From a virus, in IMG/VR virus record IMGVR_UViG_3300044302_005479, positions 1 to 41,970 of that record: 41,970 nt of DNA; one strand, written 5' to 3'. Each line of letters starts with the position of its first letter. Position 1 is the first letter of the stretch. Shown one piece after another: positions 1-7,035 of this stretch. Under the pieces are notes generated by a model. The model did no database searches. It was not told the DNA's origin and saw only the letters and a program-made list of their open reading frames with translations. A program made the translations under genes and the position numbers.

Positions 1-72
1 TGACGTTCAATGGGATGGAAGAACACACACAGATCCGATGTTACAAAATCGTCTGATGCTAGAGGAAAACTA

Positions 73-291
73 ATGAAGATAAAGAACAGAATTCTCTGCC
101 CTGAATGCCAAATACCTCTATCAATTATAAAAACATGCCTTACTGAAAAGAATATCCGGCTAAGACGAAGAGTCTGCCCAGCATGTAAATTTGGTTATTG
201 GTCAATGCAATATCCAGAAGTTTCTATTCCTGACGAACGTATAAAATATAATCAAAAATGGTCAGTGACCTTACTTGATTACATTCCATAA
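73..291 (+). CDS. NrdR-like zinc-ribbon protein
   Basis: A 72-aa protein with two Cys pairs, CPEC (residues 9-12) and CPAC (35-38). The second follows a basic RLRRRVCPAC stretch and an aromatic GYW. This is the layout of the N-terminal zinc ribbon of NrdR, the repressor of ribonucleotide reductase genes, but the ATP-cone domain of true NrdR is missing. I infer a small nucleic-acid-binding or regulatory zinc protein. An in-frame ATG exists at 10. I prefer 73 because AGAGGA at 61-66 gives a ribosome-binding site with correct spacing and the extra N-terminus lacks recognisable structure. The stop overlaps the next ATG by one base. Confidence 0.6.
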   Translation: MKIKNRILCPECQIPLSIIKTCLTEKNIRLRRRVCPACKFGYWSMQYPEVSIPDERIKYNQKWSVTLLDYIP

Positions 292-470
292 TGGACGAAT
301 TACCAATCCTTCCAGGAACCGTTGTTATTGTTGATGATGTTACATCTATCTATAATGGCTACGAAGGTTTCATACAACGCATCAGCGATGATCGTGCCGC
401 CTTACTCATTGATAATCATCCATGGGAAAAATTAATTACTATGCCACTCAAACTTCTTAAAAAGAAATAA
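291..470 (+). CDS. Small KOW/SH3-like protein
   Basis: A 59-aa reading frame starting in the TAATG overlap with the preceding stop and ending in another TAATG overlap with the next gene. The pattern LPGTVVIVDD...YNGYEGFIQRISDD...ALLIDN...W.KLITMPLKLLKKK resembles the small beta-barrel KOW/SH3-like folds of cyanobacterial proteins (Gly-x-x-Val plus Gly-x-x-Gly turns). The fold assignment is from motif shape only; function unknown. Coupled translation with its neighbours is likely. Confidence 0.6.
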   Translation: MDELPILPGTVVIVDDVTSIYNGYEGFIQRISDDRAALLIDNHPWEKLITMPLKLLKKK

Positions 471-655
471 TGTATGAACCCTCTACTATTCAATGCAGAG
501 TCTTATTAGATTGCAAAGAAAAAATTGCACTAATGCAAAGAGATCTTTGTACATTAGGAACATCAACAAAGAGCATCTGTGAAGATCTAAGTGTTATATT
601 TCAACAGTTAGAACAAATGCACGAAGATCATCGGCTTGAATTAAAAAGCAAATGA
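470..655 (+). CDS. Hypothetical helical protein
   Basis: A 61-aa protein, mostly alpha-helical and probably coiled coil (DLSVIFQQLEQMHEDHRLELKSK at the C-terminus), with three Cys. Its ATG overlaps the upstream stop by one base and its stop overlaps the next ATG by four. Family not recognised. Confidence 0.6.
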   Translation: MYEPSTIQCRVLLDCKEKIALMQRDLCTLGTSTKSICEDLSVIFQQLEQMHEDHRLELKSK

Positions 656-876
656 AATATGACCTAGTAATCAGAGACTTCTTCGAACACTTTGATCCAG
701 GATGTCCTTATCATTGCGCCAGCATGATGGAGCTACAGGAAGCTATCAATAACGCAGATCCAAATATCTTAAAAAGTGATTCTGATTGGTTCAGAACATG
801 GTCAATAAGTGGCAAAAGAGGAGAAGAAACAACAAGAGGTGAATATATCCATCCTTGGTACAAACATACTAAGTAA
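652..876 (+). CDS. Hypothetical protein
   Basis: A 74-aa acidic, aromatic-rich protein (DWFRTWSISGKRGEE, IHPWYKH near the end). It starts in an ATGA overlap with the preceding gene, so it is the last gene of a tightly coupled four-gene run. No family recognised. A direct repeat follows directly downstream. Confidence 0.6.
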   Translation: MKYDLVIRDFFEHFDPGCPYHCASMMELQEAINNADPNILKSDSDWFRTWSISGKRGEETTRGEYIHPWYKHTK

Positions 877-877
877 A

Positions 878-911
878 TTTACTTTCGTTTTAGGCATTTT
901 ACTTTCGTTTT
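878..911 (+). repeat. Direct repeat TTTACTTTCGTTTT, 20-bp period
   Basis: Two identical 14-base copies at 878-891 and 898-911, exactly 20 bp apart (about two helical turns), in the gap between two gene runs. The position suggests a regulator site or the end/start of a transcription unit. No hairpin is evident. Function is inference. Confidence 0.5.
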
Positions 912-961
912 TCAGGGTTAATGCCAGATAAAGTATCGACAACTAGTCAATACTCTTATCA

Positions 962-1186
962 ATGTTTAAATCGTTCCTACCATTTGCATCAAAAATCATC
1001 AAGGATGCAGTGAAAGCAATACCAGATGACTCCGATATTGGAGAAAGATTAATTGAAATCTGTTTAGTAGTCTTAGCTAAAGCAGTTAAGTCAACTAAAA
1101 CTGATATTGATGACCAGCTATTCGAGCAAGTAGCTAAAGCAATTAGGAATCGTGAAGTAGATACCGTCGATCAATATGTACAATGA
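962..1186 (+). CDS. Hypothetical helical protein
   Basis: A 74-aa protein with amphipathic helices (ASKIIKDAVKAIP; ERLIEICLVVLAKAVKS) and an acidic second half. It opens a chain of very short genes, most with a membrane segment, and overlaps the next ATG by four bases. No clear transmembrane segment of its own. Family not recognised. Confidence 0.55.
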   Translation: MFKSFLPFASKIIKDAVKAIPDDSDIGERLIEICLVVLAKAVKSTKTDIDDQLFEQVAKAIRNREVDTVDQYVQ

Positions 1187-1389
1187 GCGACGAACTAAGT
1201 CTTGATACCAAACAGGAGGTCAGAATTGTCCTCCTTCAAAATAAAGTAGAACGTCTGGAGGAGAAACAAGAAGAACTCCGAGAACGACTCAAAGTTGTTG
1301 AAAAATGGGTAATAGGAGCTGCGGCTGTTATTGCAGCAGGTGTAACAGTTGTAGGATTTGCCACGAACATATCTAAGGCTTATCTCTAA
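1183..1389 (+). CDS. Coiled coil plus C-terminal membrane anchor (XhlA-like)
   Basis: A 68-aa protein with a heptad coiled coil at about 14-42 (LLQNKVERLEEKQEELRERL) followed by one hydrophobic helix at about 43-62 (WVIGAAAVIAAGVTVVGFA). This coil-then-helix layout is that of XhlA-type haemolysin/holin-associated proteins. A lysis or membrane role is therefore plausible but not proven. Overlaps its neighbours by four bases and one base. Confidence 0.6.
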   Translation: MSDELSLDTKQEVRIVLLQNKVERLEEKQEELRERLKVVEKWVIGAAAVIAAGVTVVGFATNISKAYL

Positions 1390-1586
1390 TGAACTTATTT
1401 GCAGCAGCTAGTCTCGATCTTGTAGAGGCATGGGACATGTCCTGGGGAGAAGGTATTCAATTTATCCTTGTCCTGACATTCTTATATTGGTTAAAGAAAA
1501 GGATTGACCTTTCATTCGCAAAGAAAGCTGCGAAAACTACTATCTACAAAGTAAAGATTATCAATGATGCCGACTCCAATCTTTGA
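1389..1586 (+). CDS. Small single-pass membrane protein
   Basis: A 65-aa protein with one hydrophobic segment at about 22-37 (GIQFILVLTFLYWLKKR) followed by a Lys-rich tail, which predicts a cytoplasmic C-terminus. It starts on the last base of the upstream stop (TAATG). Family not recognised. It may belong to a membrane or lysis cassette with its neighbours. Confidence 0.55.
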   Translation: MNLFAAASLDLVEAWDMSWGEGIQFILVLTFLYWLKKRIDLSFAKKAAKTTIYKVKIINDADSNL

Positions 1587-1671
1587 ATCAATTATGTTAA
1601 TCCTTGGCTTAATTTGGCTTTGGGTATTAATATTAGGCGAAGATGATGATGGATCCGGCTATGGCTATTGA
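1567..1671 (+). CDS. 34-aa membrane peptide
   Basis: A very short frame, ATG at 1567. It encodes a hydrophobic helix (SIMLILGLIWLWVLILG) ending in an acidic, glycine/tyrosine tail (EDDDGSGYGY). It overlaps the 3' end of the gene before and the 5' end of the gene after in different frames. The clean single-helix composition supports it, but size and overlaps keep confidence moderate. Confidence 0.4.
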   Translation: MPTPIFESIMLILGLIWLWVLILGEDDDGSGYGY

Positions 1672-2002
1672 AGCTACACTAAGCCCTAGGGCTAGAACTG
1701 ACGCCTTCTTAAACAAACTCTCACAGCCCTCCGAAACAATGACTGACGATTTCAAAATTAAAATTGCACCTCCTAAGAAGATTAAAGTAATTCCTCTTAA
1801 GGATTATGTTGCAGATGCTAAAACCAGATGGAAAGTACACACCCTACACTTCTCAGAATTTATTCAGGACTGCCAATGGATAGCTGAAGAAGTTAGTCCG
1901 TATGTTACAAAAGCCATCGATACAACCAAAGAGTTAGGTAGGTCAGCTAAGACATGGGTAGATCAAGTACAAACTAAAAATGAAAAAGATAACAACGGAT
2001 GA
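1643..2002 (+). CDS. Hypothetical protein
   Basis: A 119-aa soluble protein, basic in the middle (IAPPKKIKVIPLKDYV) with a helical second half (ECQWIAEEV-like region, then TKELGRSAKTWVDQVQ). Several in-frame Met codons (1643, 1646, 1661, 1739) leave the start uncertain; 1661 would reduce overlap with the 34-aa peptide. No family recognised. Confidence 0.5.
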   Translation: MMMDPAMAIEATLSPRARTDAFLNKLSQPSETMTDDFKIKIAPPKKIKVIPLKDYVADAKTRWKVHTLHFSEFIQDCQWIAEEVSPYVTKAIDTTKELGRSAKTWVDQVQTKNEKDNNG

Positions 2003-2006
2003 TTAC

Positions 2007-2159
2007 ATGGTAGATGGATGGGATAGATCTCCTCATTTAGCTGTCCATCCTTATAAACGTGGTTCACGTCATAACAAAATAGGTATGTGGATCATGTGGA
2101 CCTACTATATATTATTCACCGCAATGTTCATTAGAGGATTAATAATCTTCTTAAGGTAA
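2007..2159 (+). CDS. 50-aa single-pass membrane protein
   Basis: A short frame beginning five bases after the preceding stop. The N-terminal half is soluble and basic (HPYKRGSRHNK) and the C-terminal half is one hydrophobic helix (MWIMWTYYILFTAMFIRGL). It continues the run of tiny membrane proteins from 1183. Function unknown. Confidence 0.45.
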   Translation: MVDGWDRSPHLAVHPYKRGSRHNKIGMWIMWTYYILFTAMFIRGLIIFLR

Positions 2160-2202
2160 TCAACCACGTATTTGCGCCACTGTCAAAGACTATATATAAG
2201 GA

Positions 2203-2218
2203 AGATAGAATAGAAATA
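2203..2218 (+). promoter_or_regulatory. AGATAGAAT element, putative late promoter
   Basis: AGATAGAATAGAAATA starts 38 bases before the ATG at 2241. The same AGATAGAAT core lies 38 bases before the ATG at 2911 and 37 bases before the minus-strand ATG at 34082. It contains TAGAAT, close to a bacterial -10 box. The fixed distance before three possible structural genes supports a shared promoter element; activity is inferred. Confidence 0.45.
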
Positions 2219-2240
2219 CTATTAGTTAGCTATTAATAAA

Positions 2241-2855
2241 ATGCCTTCTATCCATGACGATATTGAATGGGATCTAGGACGTTCAGATTATGTTCCTCAA
2301 GAGTATGTTCGGCCATGGGATAGAGAAGGTTGGGGTGGCTCAGATGTAGCAGTAACTCCACCAAGAGAAGGAGCATGGAAGCCAAATAAACCTGGCTTTC
2401 AACAAGGTCAAAGAGACTATCAATACATGGCTACAGAAAAAGAGCAACGTAGAGAAAGAGCTATAGAACTAGCCGATCAAGCAAGAAAAGAAGGAGTTGA
2501 TTGGCGTGAAAGACAGCTACCTAGAGAAGCTATAGTCAATAGAAGGTCAGATCCTCCAGAGAAAGTATATGGGAACTGGAGAGAAGCGGAAATGCCAAAA
2601 AAAAGAGAAGTAAGTATCCAACCAGTCCCTAGCCCACAGGAGGGACGCTGGGGTGAAAGAATAGGTTTTAGAGGAATAGGAACAGCCGACTTTATTGATA
2701 GTGATGGAGATCAAACCGATGATCGTTATCAAAGAGGTCCTGGACAGAAAAGAGAAAGAGCCTTCGATGTAAGGAGAACTGGAAGAGGTGTAAATACATC
2801 TCCTACCCAAAACTTAGGAAGAGACTTGATGATGGCAATTTTTAGAAGACGTTAA
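2241..2855 (+). CDS. Charged disordered protein, possible virion protein
   Basis: A 204-aa, very hydrophilic protein rich in Arg, Glu, Asp, Gly and Trp (for example PWDREGWGGSD, KEQRRERAIELADQ), with no membrane segment and mostly predicted disorder. It precedes another low-complexity protein and shares the upstream AGATAGAAT element with it. I infer a structural or internal virion protein, without a recognised family. Confidence 0.6.
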   Translation: MPSIHDDIEWDLGRSDYVPQEYVRPWDREGWGGSDVAVTPPREGAWKPNKPGFQQGQRDYQYMATEKEQRRERAIELADQARKEGVDWRERQLPREAIVNRRSDPPEKVYGNWREAEMPKKREVSIQPVPSPQEGRWGERIGFRGIGTADFIDSDGDQTDDRYQRGPGQKRERAFDVRRTGRGVNTSPTQNLGRDLMMAIFRRR

Positions 2856-2856
2856 A

Positions 2857-2890
2857 TATAAATAATTAGTTCAGATAGAATCAATAGATA
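2857..2890 (+). promoter_or_regulatory. TATAAATA box and AGATAGAAT element
   Basis: TATAAATA at 2857-2864 matches the late-promoter consensus known from T4-like phages. AGATAGAATCAATAGATA at 2873-2890 is the element also found before 2241 and 34082. Both are upstream of the ATG at 2911. Which one is used cannot be decided from sequence alone. Confidence 0.4.
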
Positions 2891-2910
2891 ACAAAAATTA
2901 AGTTAAGATC

Positions 2911-3864
2911 ATGGGTAGAGGCCGTTCGTCACCACCACCACCACCTCCTAAGACATACACTCAAGCTGAAGTGGATACAATGAAGGAGAAGTGGCACACT
3001 GATCGTGAAGCCAAATATGAGACACGCTTAGCTGGTCAAAGAGACATCTGGACTGCACAAGAAGGACAAAGAAAAGCTGAGTATATAAACGAACAACGAA
3101 ATCTCTATGATGACAGACTAAAAACTGCCAGAGGTGAATGGAGAACAGCAGCAGATGCTAGATATGATCAGCGTTTAGGTGAAGCTAGAACTGGTTGGCA
3201 TACTGAGGCTGAAAAGCGCTATGACACCAGACTTGGTACAGCTAAAGGTCAATGGCAAGGTGAAGCTGACAAAAAAGCAGCAGCAACACAAGAAGAGTTC
3301 AATAAAAAGTATGGAACCTTACAGGGTCAATATGATACCCAAGCAGGTCAGTACACCGATCTTCAAGCTAAATACGGACAACTAGATAGAAATTATCTAG
3401 AAAGAGGTAAGAGGCATGACGATCTAAAAGGAAGATATGGTGATCTAGAAACTAGACACGGAAATCTTCAAGGTAAATACGACAAGACCTATGCAGATTA
3501 TGGCAATCTCAAGGGTCAGTATGAAACCAGAGGTAGAGAGTATGACACTCTTAAAGGTCAGTATGAAACCAGAGGTAGGGACTACAACACTCTTAAAGGT
3601 CAGTATGACACCAGAGGTAGAGACTACAAAACCTTACAAGGACGTTTCGATGAAAGAGGTAGATCCTTAGGTAGAGAAAGAACTAATAGACGTAGGTCTG
3701 ACTTTGGCGGAAATTATACTGCCCCACAAACCTCTCCTAACACTGTTTCAAGTGATCAAGAGAGACATGCTCTACTAACAGGTGACTATTCATTCATGAA
3801 TACAGACAAAGGTAGAGAAAGAGGCAGAGGTGGATCTGATAGCTGGAAGAGATATCTAAGATAA
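2911..3864 (+). CDS. Poly-Pro N-terminus plus repetitive coiled-coil protein
   Basis: A 317-aa protein. It begins MGRGRSSPPPPPPKTYTQAEVD, then has two repeat sets: helical repeats around 20-125 (R.GEWRTAADARYDQRLGEAR type) and tandem units of about 14 residues around 150-250 (LKGQYETRGRDYDT type), ending in a basic Gly/Arg-rich tail. The N-terminus resembles that of the minus-strand protein at 33465-34082. Long coiled coil plus poly-Pro suggests a virion or scaffold-like protein. Nearly identical DNA repeats at 3520-3630 indicate recent internal duplication. Confidence 0.65.
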   Translation: MGRGRSSPPPPPPKTYTQAEVDTMKEKWHTDREAKYETRLAGQRDIWTAQEGQRKAEYINEQRNLYDDRLKTARGEWRTAADARYDQRLGEARTGWHTEAEKRYDTRLGTAKGQWQGEADKKAAATQEEFNKKYGTLQGQYDTQAGQYTDLQAKYGQLDRNYLERGKRHDDLKGRYGDLETRHGNLQGKYDKTYADYGNLKGQYETRGREYDTLKGQYETRGRDYNTLKGQYDTRGRDYKTLQGRFDERGRSLGRERTNRRRSDFGGNYTAPQTSPNTVSSDQERHALLTGDYSFMNTDKGRERGRGGSDSWKRYLR

Positions 3865-3880
3865 TTAGATGTAAAGTTAC

Positions 3881-4159
3881 ATGGCAAACTTGTATACTTA
3901 CATGATCACTGCCATGAAACAGACTAAAGATATGGTCAAGCACCATAAGTCAGTAGTCAATAAATTAGATTCGATATTGATTAGCTTGGATATATTGATG
4001 GAGGATCCTCTCTTCATCAATAATATTCATGGTGAACAAGAGCTTAGTCTCGATCAGACTGTAGAACTGTTCAAAGCAATCAAAGAACAATTTATACCAC
4101 TGAATGTAACGCCTAAATTAGACCCCCTACATGAAGCCGGCGAAATTGATATATCATGA
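3881..4159 (+). CDS. Hypothetical protein
   Basis: A 92-aa soluble helical protein with regular hydrophobic spacing (VVNKLDSILISLDILMED; LDQTVELFKAIKEQFIPL). Starts 16 bases after the preceding gene. No family recognised. Confidence 0.5.
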   Translation: MANLYTYMITAMKQTKDMVKHHKSVVNKLDSILISLDILMEDPLFINNIHGEQELSLDQTVELFKAIKEQFIPLNVTPKLDPLHEAGEIDIS

Positions 4160-4183
4160 GATGGTATAACTGCACCACTAACC

Positions 4184-4348
4184 ATGTTTTTACCAAAAGA
4201 TGACTTCTTAAGTGAATTAAGAGACAATAATCTCAGAGATAAAGCTAGAACTGTATTAGAACGTGATGCTAAACACGCTCTAAATAGTTCTGACCCAGAA
4301 GAAAGACTTTTAGGTATCAGAGCAGTTCAATCTTTCCTCGACTATTAA
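4184..4348 (+). CDS. 54-aa hypothetical protein
   Basis: A short frame, ATG at 4184. The highly charged helical sequence (FLSELRDNNLRDKARTVL; DPEERLLGIRAVQSFLDY) looks protein-like. It is the last gene before the terminator at 4387. Function unknown. Confidence 0.5.
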   Translation: MFLPKDDFLSELRDNNLRDKARTVLERDAKHALNSSDPEERLLGIRAVQSFLDY

Positions 4349-4386
4349 CAGCAAATCTAAAGATTTCGAAGAAGACAAACCCCTTG

Positions 4387-4434
4387 CCACTACTAGACTG
4401 GGATTTCTAAGCCTAGTCATAGCAGTGGTTTTTT
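4387..4434 (+). terminator. Rho-independent terminator
   Basis: CCACT pairs with AGTGG, then CTA with TAG, then GACTGGG with CCTAGTC (one G-T pair, one bulged A), around an 8-9 base loop. TTTTTTATT follows directly. It closes the plus-strand gene block that ends at 4348. Confidence 0.75.
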
Positions 4435-4489
4435 ATTGCACAGCAGTTTGTACTGTAAAGGTTTATTCCCTCCATAATTAAATACGCGA

Positions 4490-4681
4490 ATGAAAAATAA
4501 TCTCATGATAAACATGAATGGATCTAAGCCAGCTAAACGCCTTGCATGGGCTGTACTGACCAAAGGATCACCAACAAGCACTAGTGAAGTAATCAAAGTT
4601 ACAGATCACGAAGAAGCAGATCAGACCGTTAAAGATAACCCAGAGGTATATTACAAGTCAGGTCCATTCTTACTGGCATGA
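4490..4681 (+). CDS. Hypothetical protein
   Basis: A 63-aa protein (KPAKRLAWAVLTKGSPT; EVIKVTDHEEADQTVKDNP; VYYKSGPFLLA) that looks like a compact alpha/beta domain. It starts a new gene run after the terminator and overlaps the next ATG by four bases. Family not recognised. Confidence 0.5.
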   Translation: MKNNLMINMNGSKPAKRLAWAVLTKGSPTSTSEVIKVTDHEEADQTVKDNPEVYYKSGPFLLA

Positions 4682-4920
4682 ACATGAGAGAAACTTTATT
4701 GAAAGCTTTGAGATCACATGCTCAAGGTGAAATTGAGATGCACAAAGCAAATATAGAAGTTTATCTGGCCAACCCAGTTGGTATTGGTGAACATCCTGAT
4801 ATAACCCATGCCATGCAGGAAGAACTAGACAAAATTGCTAGGTGGGATGATCAAATCGCAATGATCAACAAGTATTTCAGACTATATAGGCCAGGTAAAG
4901 AACTAGACAATCTTGATTGA
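4678..4920 (+). CDS. Conserved cyanophage small protein
   Basis: An 80-aa helical protein. The core (RETLLKALRSHAQGEIEMHK, then NIEVYLANPVGIGEHPDI, then a helix ending INKYF) matches, from memory, a small protein conserved in many cyanomyoviruses; its function is unknown. A second in-frame Met three residues in is an equally good start. It overlaps both neighbours. Confidence 0.65.
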   Translation: MNMRETLLKALRSHAQGEIEMHKANIEVYLANPVGIGEHPDITHAMQEELDKIARWDDQIAMINKYFRLYRPGKELDNLD

Positions 4921-5179
4921 TGTACTTGCTTTAGGCACAAGACCTGTTAAGTTTGATCGGTATAAAGACTCATCTATGGGATTTCCAGTAACTGGCTACG
5001 TCGTTTTTGTTTACCACACAGATATAGGTTCACATCATCCCCAGTTCTCCTCGATAGATGAAGCTGAAAAATTTGCTAACGATTTAAGAGCTGTATCCAA
5101 TAATCTCACTGTGAGTGAACCAATACCGGTTATTGCCACTGAATCTCATAAACCAATGGTTGCTGACTTACATAAGTAA
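4913..5179 (+). CDS. Hypothetical protein (TTG start)
   Basis: An 88-aa protein. The frame opens with TTG at 4913, inside the preceding gene; the first in-frame ATG is at about 4976 and would remove 21 residues. Beta-rich middle (VTGYVVFVYHT) followed by a helix (SIDEAEKFANDLRAV), similar in type to the small domain encoded at 5730. Function unknown. Confidence 0.45.
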   Translation: MIDVLALGTRPVKFDRYKDSSMGFPVTGYVVFVYHTDIGSHHPQFSSIDEAEKFANDLRAVSNNLTVSEPIPVIATESHKPMVADLHK

Positions 5180-5215
5180 CGTGCTATCTTTGGTAAGCAT
5201 ATAACTAATTAAGAA

Positions 5216-5473
5216 ATGGCCTCTGTTATAAGCGTCTCTGTACCAGATGACCTAGCTAAGAGATGGAAAGCATCTGGAAAGGATATAAGTCCTTCTGCGC
5301 TCTTTCAAACAGCCTTAGAGACTGAATTAGGAAGTACAAACAAAGCAATGGCACATTGGAGTGATCGAGCACTTAGAGCAGAAAAAAAATTAAAAACAAT
5401 CATGAAGGTTGTTTCTGCTAATGATACGGATGTCAAGAAATTTCTATTGTTTGAAGGTGATCGGGAAGGGTAG
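5216..5473 (+). CDS. Ribbon-helix-helix DNA-binding protein
   Basis: An 85-aa protein. The N-terminus SVISVSVPDDLAKRWKASG (one beta strand, then a helix), followed by DISPSALFQTALETEL (second helix), has the layout of ribbon-helix-helix (Arc/CopG/MetJ) proteins, which bind DNA as dimers through the strand. The C-terminal half is a charged helix. It may regulate phage genes or be an antitoxin-like relic; no toxin gene lies beside it. Confidence 0.6.
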   Translation: MASVISVSVPDDLAKRWKASGKDISPSALFQTALETELGSTNKAMAHWSDRALRAEKKLKTIMKVVSANDTDVKKFLLFEGDREG

Positions 5474-5483
5474 AATTAATCGT

Positions 5484-5681
5484 ATGGAAGTAATCATCAC
5501 GCCTGACCTTTATCCGATGACGAACAACAGAGAAGAACGTAATGAAATACGCTCACTTCTAACAGAACTAAAAGAAGAGCATATCGTACCGATCAACATG
5601 AGCACAGGAGAATTTACTATCGAGTGCTTATCAAGAGGTCTTAATGACTTTAGAAAAGATCTTGTCGTCTACGATTGCTAA
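5484..5681 (+). CDS. Hypothetical protein
   Basis: A 65-aa protein (EVIITPDLYPMTNNREERNE; ELKEEHIVPINMSTGEFTIE). The frame is open from 5409, but 5484 avoids a long overlap with the ribbon-helix-helix gene and GGGAAGGG lies shortly upstream. No family recognised. Confidence 0.45.
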   Translation: MEVIITPDLYPMTNNREERNEIRSLLTELKEEHIVPINMSTGEFTIECLSRGLNDFRKDLVVYDC

Positions 5682-5729
5682 CAACAAGAAATACGCTCAC
5701 ATAAAGTAGAACTAATTACAGTTCTAGTA

Positions 5730-5894
5730 ATGGTTAAGCACTACACTATCGGCTACCACGTAGCTGATCAGTCACACAGAGACATTTGTACCTACGCCAC
5801 AGATTCTTATGAAGCTATACAAGTAGCAAAATCAGATATCAAGGCTTTACAAGAACACCCGAATTACATCGAATCAGTTCTAATAGAAGAGTGA
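5730..5894 (+). CDS. 54-aa hypothetical protein
   Basis: A short frame with strand-helix pattern (KHYTIGYHVADQSHRDICTY; SYEAIQVAKSDIKALQEHP). The stop overlaps the GTG of the following membrane peptide (GTGA), which supports both. Function unknown. Confidence 0.5.
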   Translation: MVKHYTIGYHVADQSHRDICTYATDSYEAIQVAKSDIKALQEHPNYIESVLIEE

Positions 5895-5983
5895 ACGATT
5901 TTACTTACTTAATAATGTGGACGCTAGTAACTAATTTATTATTGGCTTTATTTCTACAAGGACTCTTTCCTAAAGAGGATTAA
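5891..5983 (+). CDS. 30-aa membrane peptide (GTG start)
   Basis: Starts with GTG in a GTGA overlap with the previous gene; an internal ATG at 5915 would leave 22 residues. One hydrophobic helix (YLIMWTLVTNLLLALFLQ) followed by GLFPKED. It converges on the minus-strand gene ending at 5980, so the two stop codons overlap by four bases. Confidence 0.4.
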   Translation: MNDFTYLIMWTLVTNLLLALFLQGLFPKED

Positions 5984-6300
5984 TGATTCTGCCAATTATG
6001 TACACCTCCTTCTCCACCTTGTATTAATTGATCATGCTCATCCTTAGTTATAGTAGGAGCCATGATAGGTCTATTCCATATTTCTTTTAACTTATTACCA
6101 ACAGTCTGCAAAAAGTTAAGAGCAGCAGGATTAGGAGGAGAACTCTCAGCTCCCTGAAGTAAATTATGATACATAGTATTTCCAGAAGCATCCTGACTAT
6201 TAAGCATGTCTCCTAAGCCAAGCTTCCCTTTCTTACTCTCCATTTCCTTTTCAAGTTCCGCTTCAGGATTAAAAGGAATAACAGGTATCGGTACTGACAT
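5980..6300 (-). CDS. Small hydrophilic protein, possible virion component
   Basis: A 106-aa protein starting SVPIPVIPFNPEAELEKEME, rich in Pro, Asn and Gly, with one amphipathic helix (LNFLQTVGNKLKEIWNRP). Last of three similar-sized minus-strand genes downstream of psbA, each with its own upstream AT-rich element. I infer a late virion-associated protein by context only. Confidence 0.5.
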   Translation of the reverse strand: MSVPIPVIPFNPEAELEKEMESKKGKLGLGDMLNSQDASGNTMYHNLLQGAESSPPNPAALNFLQTVGNKLKEIWNRPIMAPTITKDEHDQLIQGGEGGVHNWQNH

Positions 6301-6332
6301 TTTCTAAATTAATAATATCTCTCTAATTTTAC
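6301..6332 (-). promoter_or_regulatory. GTAAAATTA element before minus gene
   Basis: Read on the minus strand, GTAAAATTAGAGAGATATTA begins 32 bases before the ATG at 6300. Closely related blocks precede the genes starting at 6709, 7035, 13359 and 28421. It contains TAAAAT, a -10-like hexamer. Putative promoter or translation enhancer. Confidence 0.45.
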
Positions 6333-6709
6333 TAGAACTGCATTCGAGTATTAACTCCTCCGCCAAAACCTCTAGTCCCATGAGAAACATTAATCTCATA
6401 ATTTGGGGTTCCATATCCAGCATAAACTCGATGATTAGTTGGGAGATTCATAGTCTGTCCTGGAAAAACTTCTGTCTCATAACCAGGCGCAATAGTTCCT
6501 CCTACTGAAAATTGCCCACCACTTTGATTCTGAGGAAAGCGATAATCAATACCTGCATTCTCTATACCACCCTCTGTCGTATTAAGATTAATACTTAAAG
6601 GAGGTCCTAAAGTAGGAGGCCCATCAAACTGTGCTTGATTCTGAGAAGCATTAACTGCGGCTTTTTGAAATAACTTCTTCTTAGTATTATCTAGTTCTAA
6701 ATCTTCCAT
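6332..6709 (-). CDS. Beta-rich small protein, possible virion component
   Basis: A 125-aa protein with a charged helical N-terminus (LELDNTKKKLFQKAAVNASQ) followed by Gly/Asn/Thr-rich beta-type sequence (YAGYGTPNYEINVSHGTRGF) ending in an aromatic residue (MQF), a pattern seen in beta-barrel or fibre-like proteins. No signal peptide. Function unknown. Confidence 0.5.
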   Translation of the reverse strand: MEDLELDNTKKKLFQKAAVNASQNQAQFDGPPTLGPPLSINLNTTEGGIENAGIDYRFPQNQSGGQFSVGGTIAPGYETEVFPGQTMNLPTNHRVYAGYGTPNYEINVSHGTRGFGGGVNTRMQF

Positions 6710-6738
6710 TTAAATAATAATATTTCTTTTAATTTTAC
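6710..6738 (-). promoter_or_regulatory. GTAAAATTA element before minus gene
   Basis: Minus strand GTAAAATTAAAAGAAATATT, 29 bases before the ATG at 6709. The second of three near-identical intergenic elements within 800 bp. Confidence 0.45.
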
Positions 6739-6747
6739 TTGACCTAA

Positions 6748-7035
6748 CTAAACAGAAAAAGATTGTGGATCTGATGCAGGTTGAAGTTTAGCTGCATAAT
6801 TCTTAGCAAATTGAGATGCCTCAGGAGCAGCTGCATAATTAGCCTCATCTAAATTATCCTTATTGCCTCCAACCCAATCTTTTAGGAAACCAAGTCCTAT
6901 TCCTGCTGCTTTCCATTTATTCCAAGGGAGTGCACCAACAACTGCACCTCCTAAAGCTCCAGGAATACCTCCCTTCTTATAGCCTCGGTATGCACCAATT
7001 CCTGCACCTACTAATAACGGGGCTGCCCAAAGCAT
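6748..7035 (-). CDS. Glycine-zipper membrane protein
   Basis: A 95-aa protein with a Gly/Ala-rich hydrophobic N-terminal half (AAPLLVGAGIGAYRGYKKGG, then IPGALGGAVVGALPW) and a soluble C-terminus. Gly-x3-Gly spacing suggests tightly packed helices that insert in or perforate membranes. The KGGI.GALGG block also occurs in the protein at 30187-30717, so the two may be related virion or membrane-active proteins. Confidence 0.5.
   Translation of the reverse strand: MLWAAPLLVGAGIGAYRGYKKGGIPGALGGAVVGALPWNKWKAAGIGLGFLKDWVGGNKDNLDEANYAAAPEASQFAKNYAAKLQPASDPQSFSV

Noticed and set aside
2547-2810. Minus-strand frame inside the 204-aa gene
   Set aside because: It is antisense to a plausible plus-strand gene and its product lacks a domain or upstream signal.
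4350-4482. Stop-free frame with a hydrophobic helix
   Set aside because: It has no ATG, GTG or TTG start before the helix and covers a strong terminator hairpin, so it is probably not translated.
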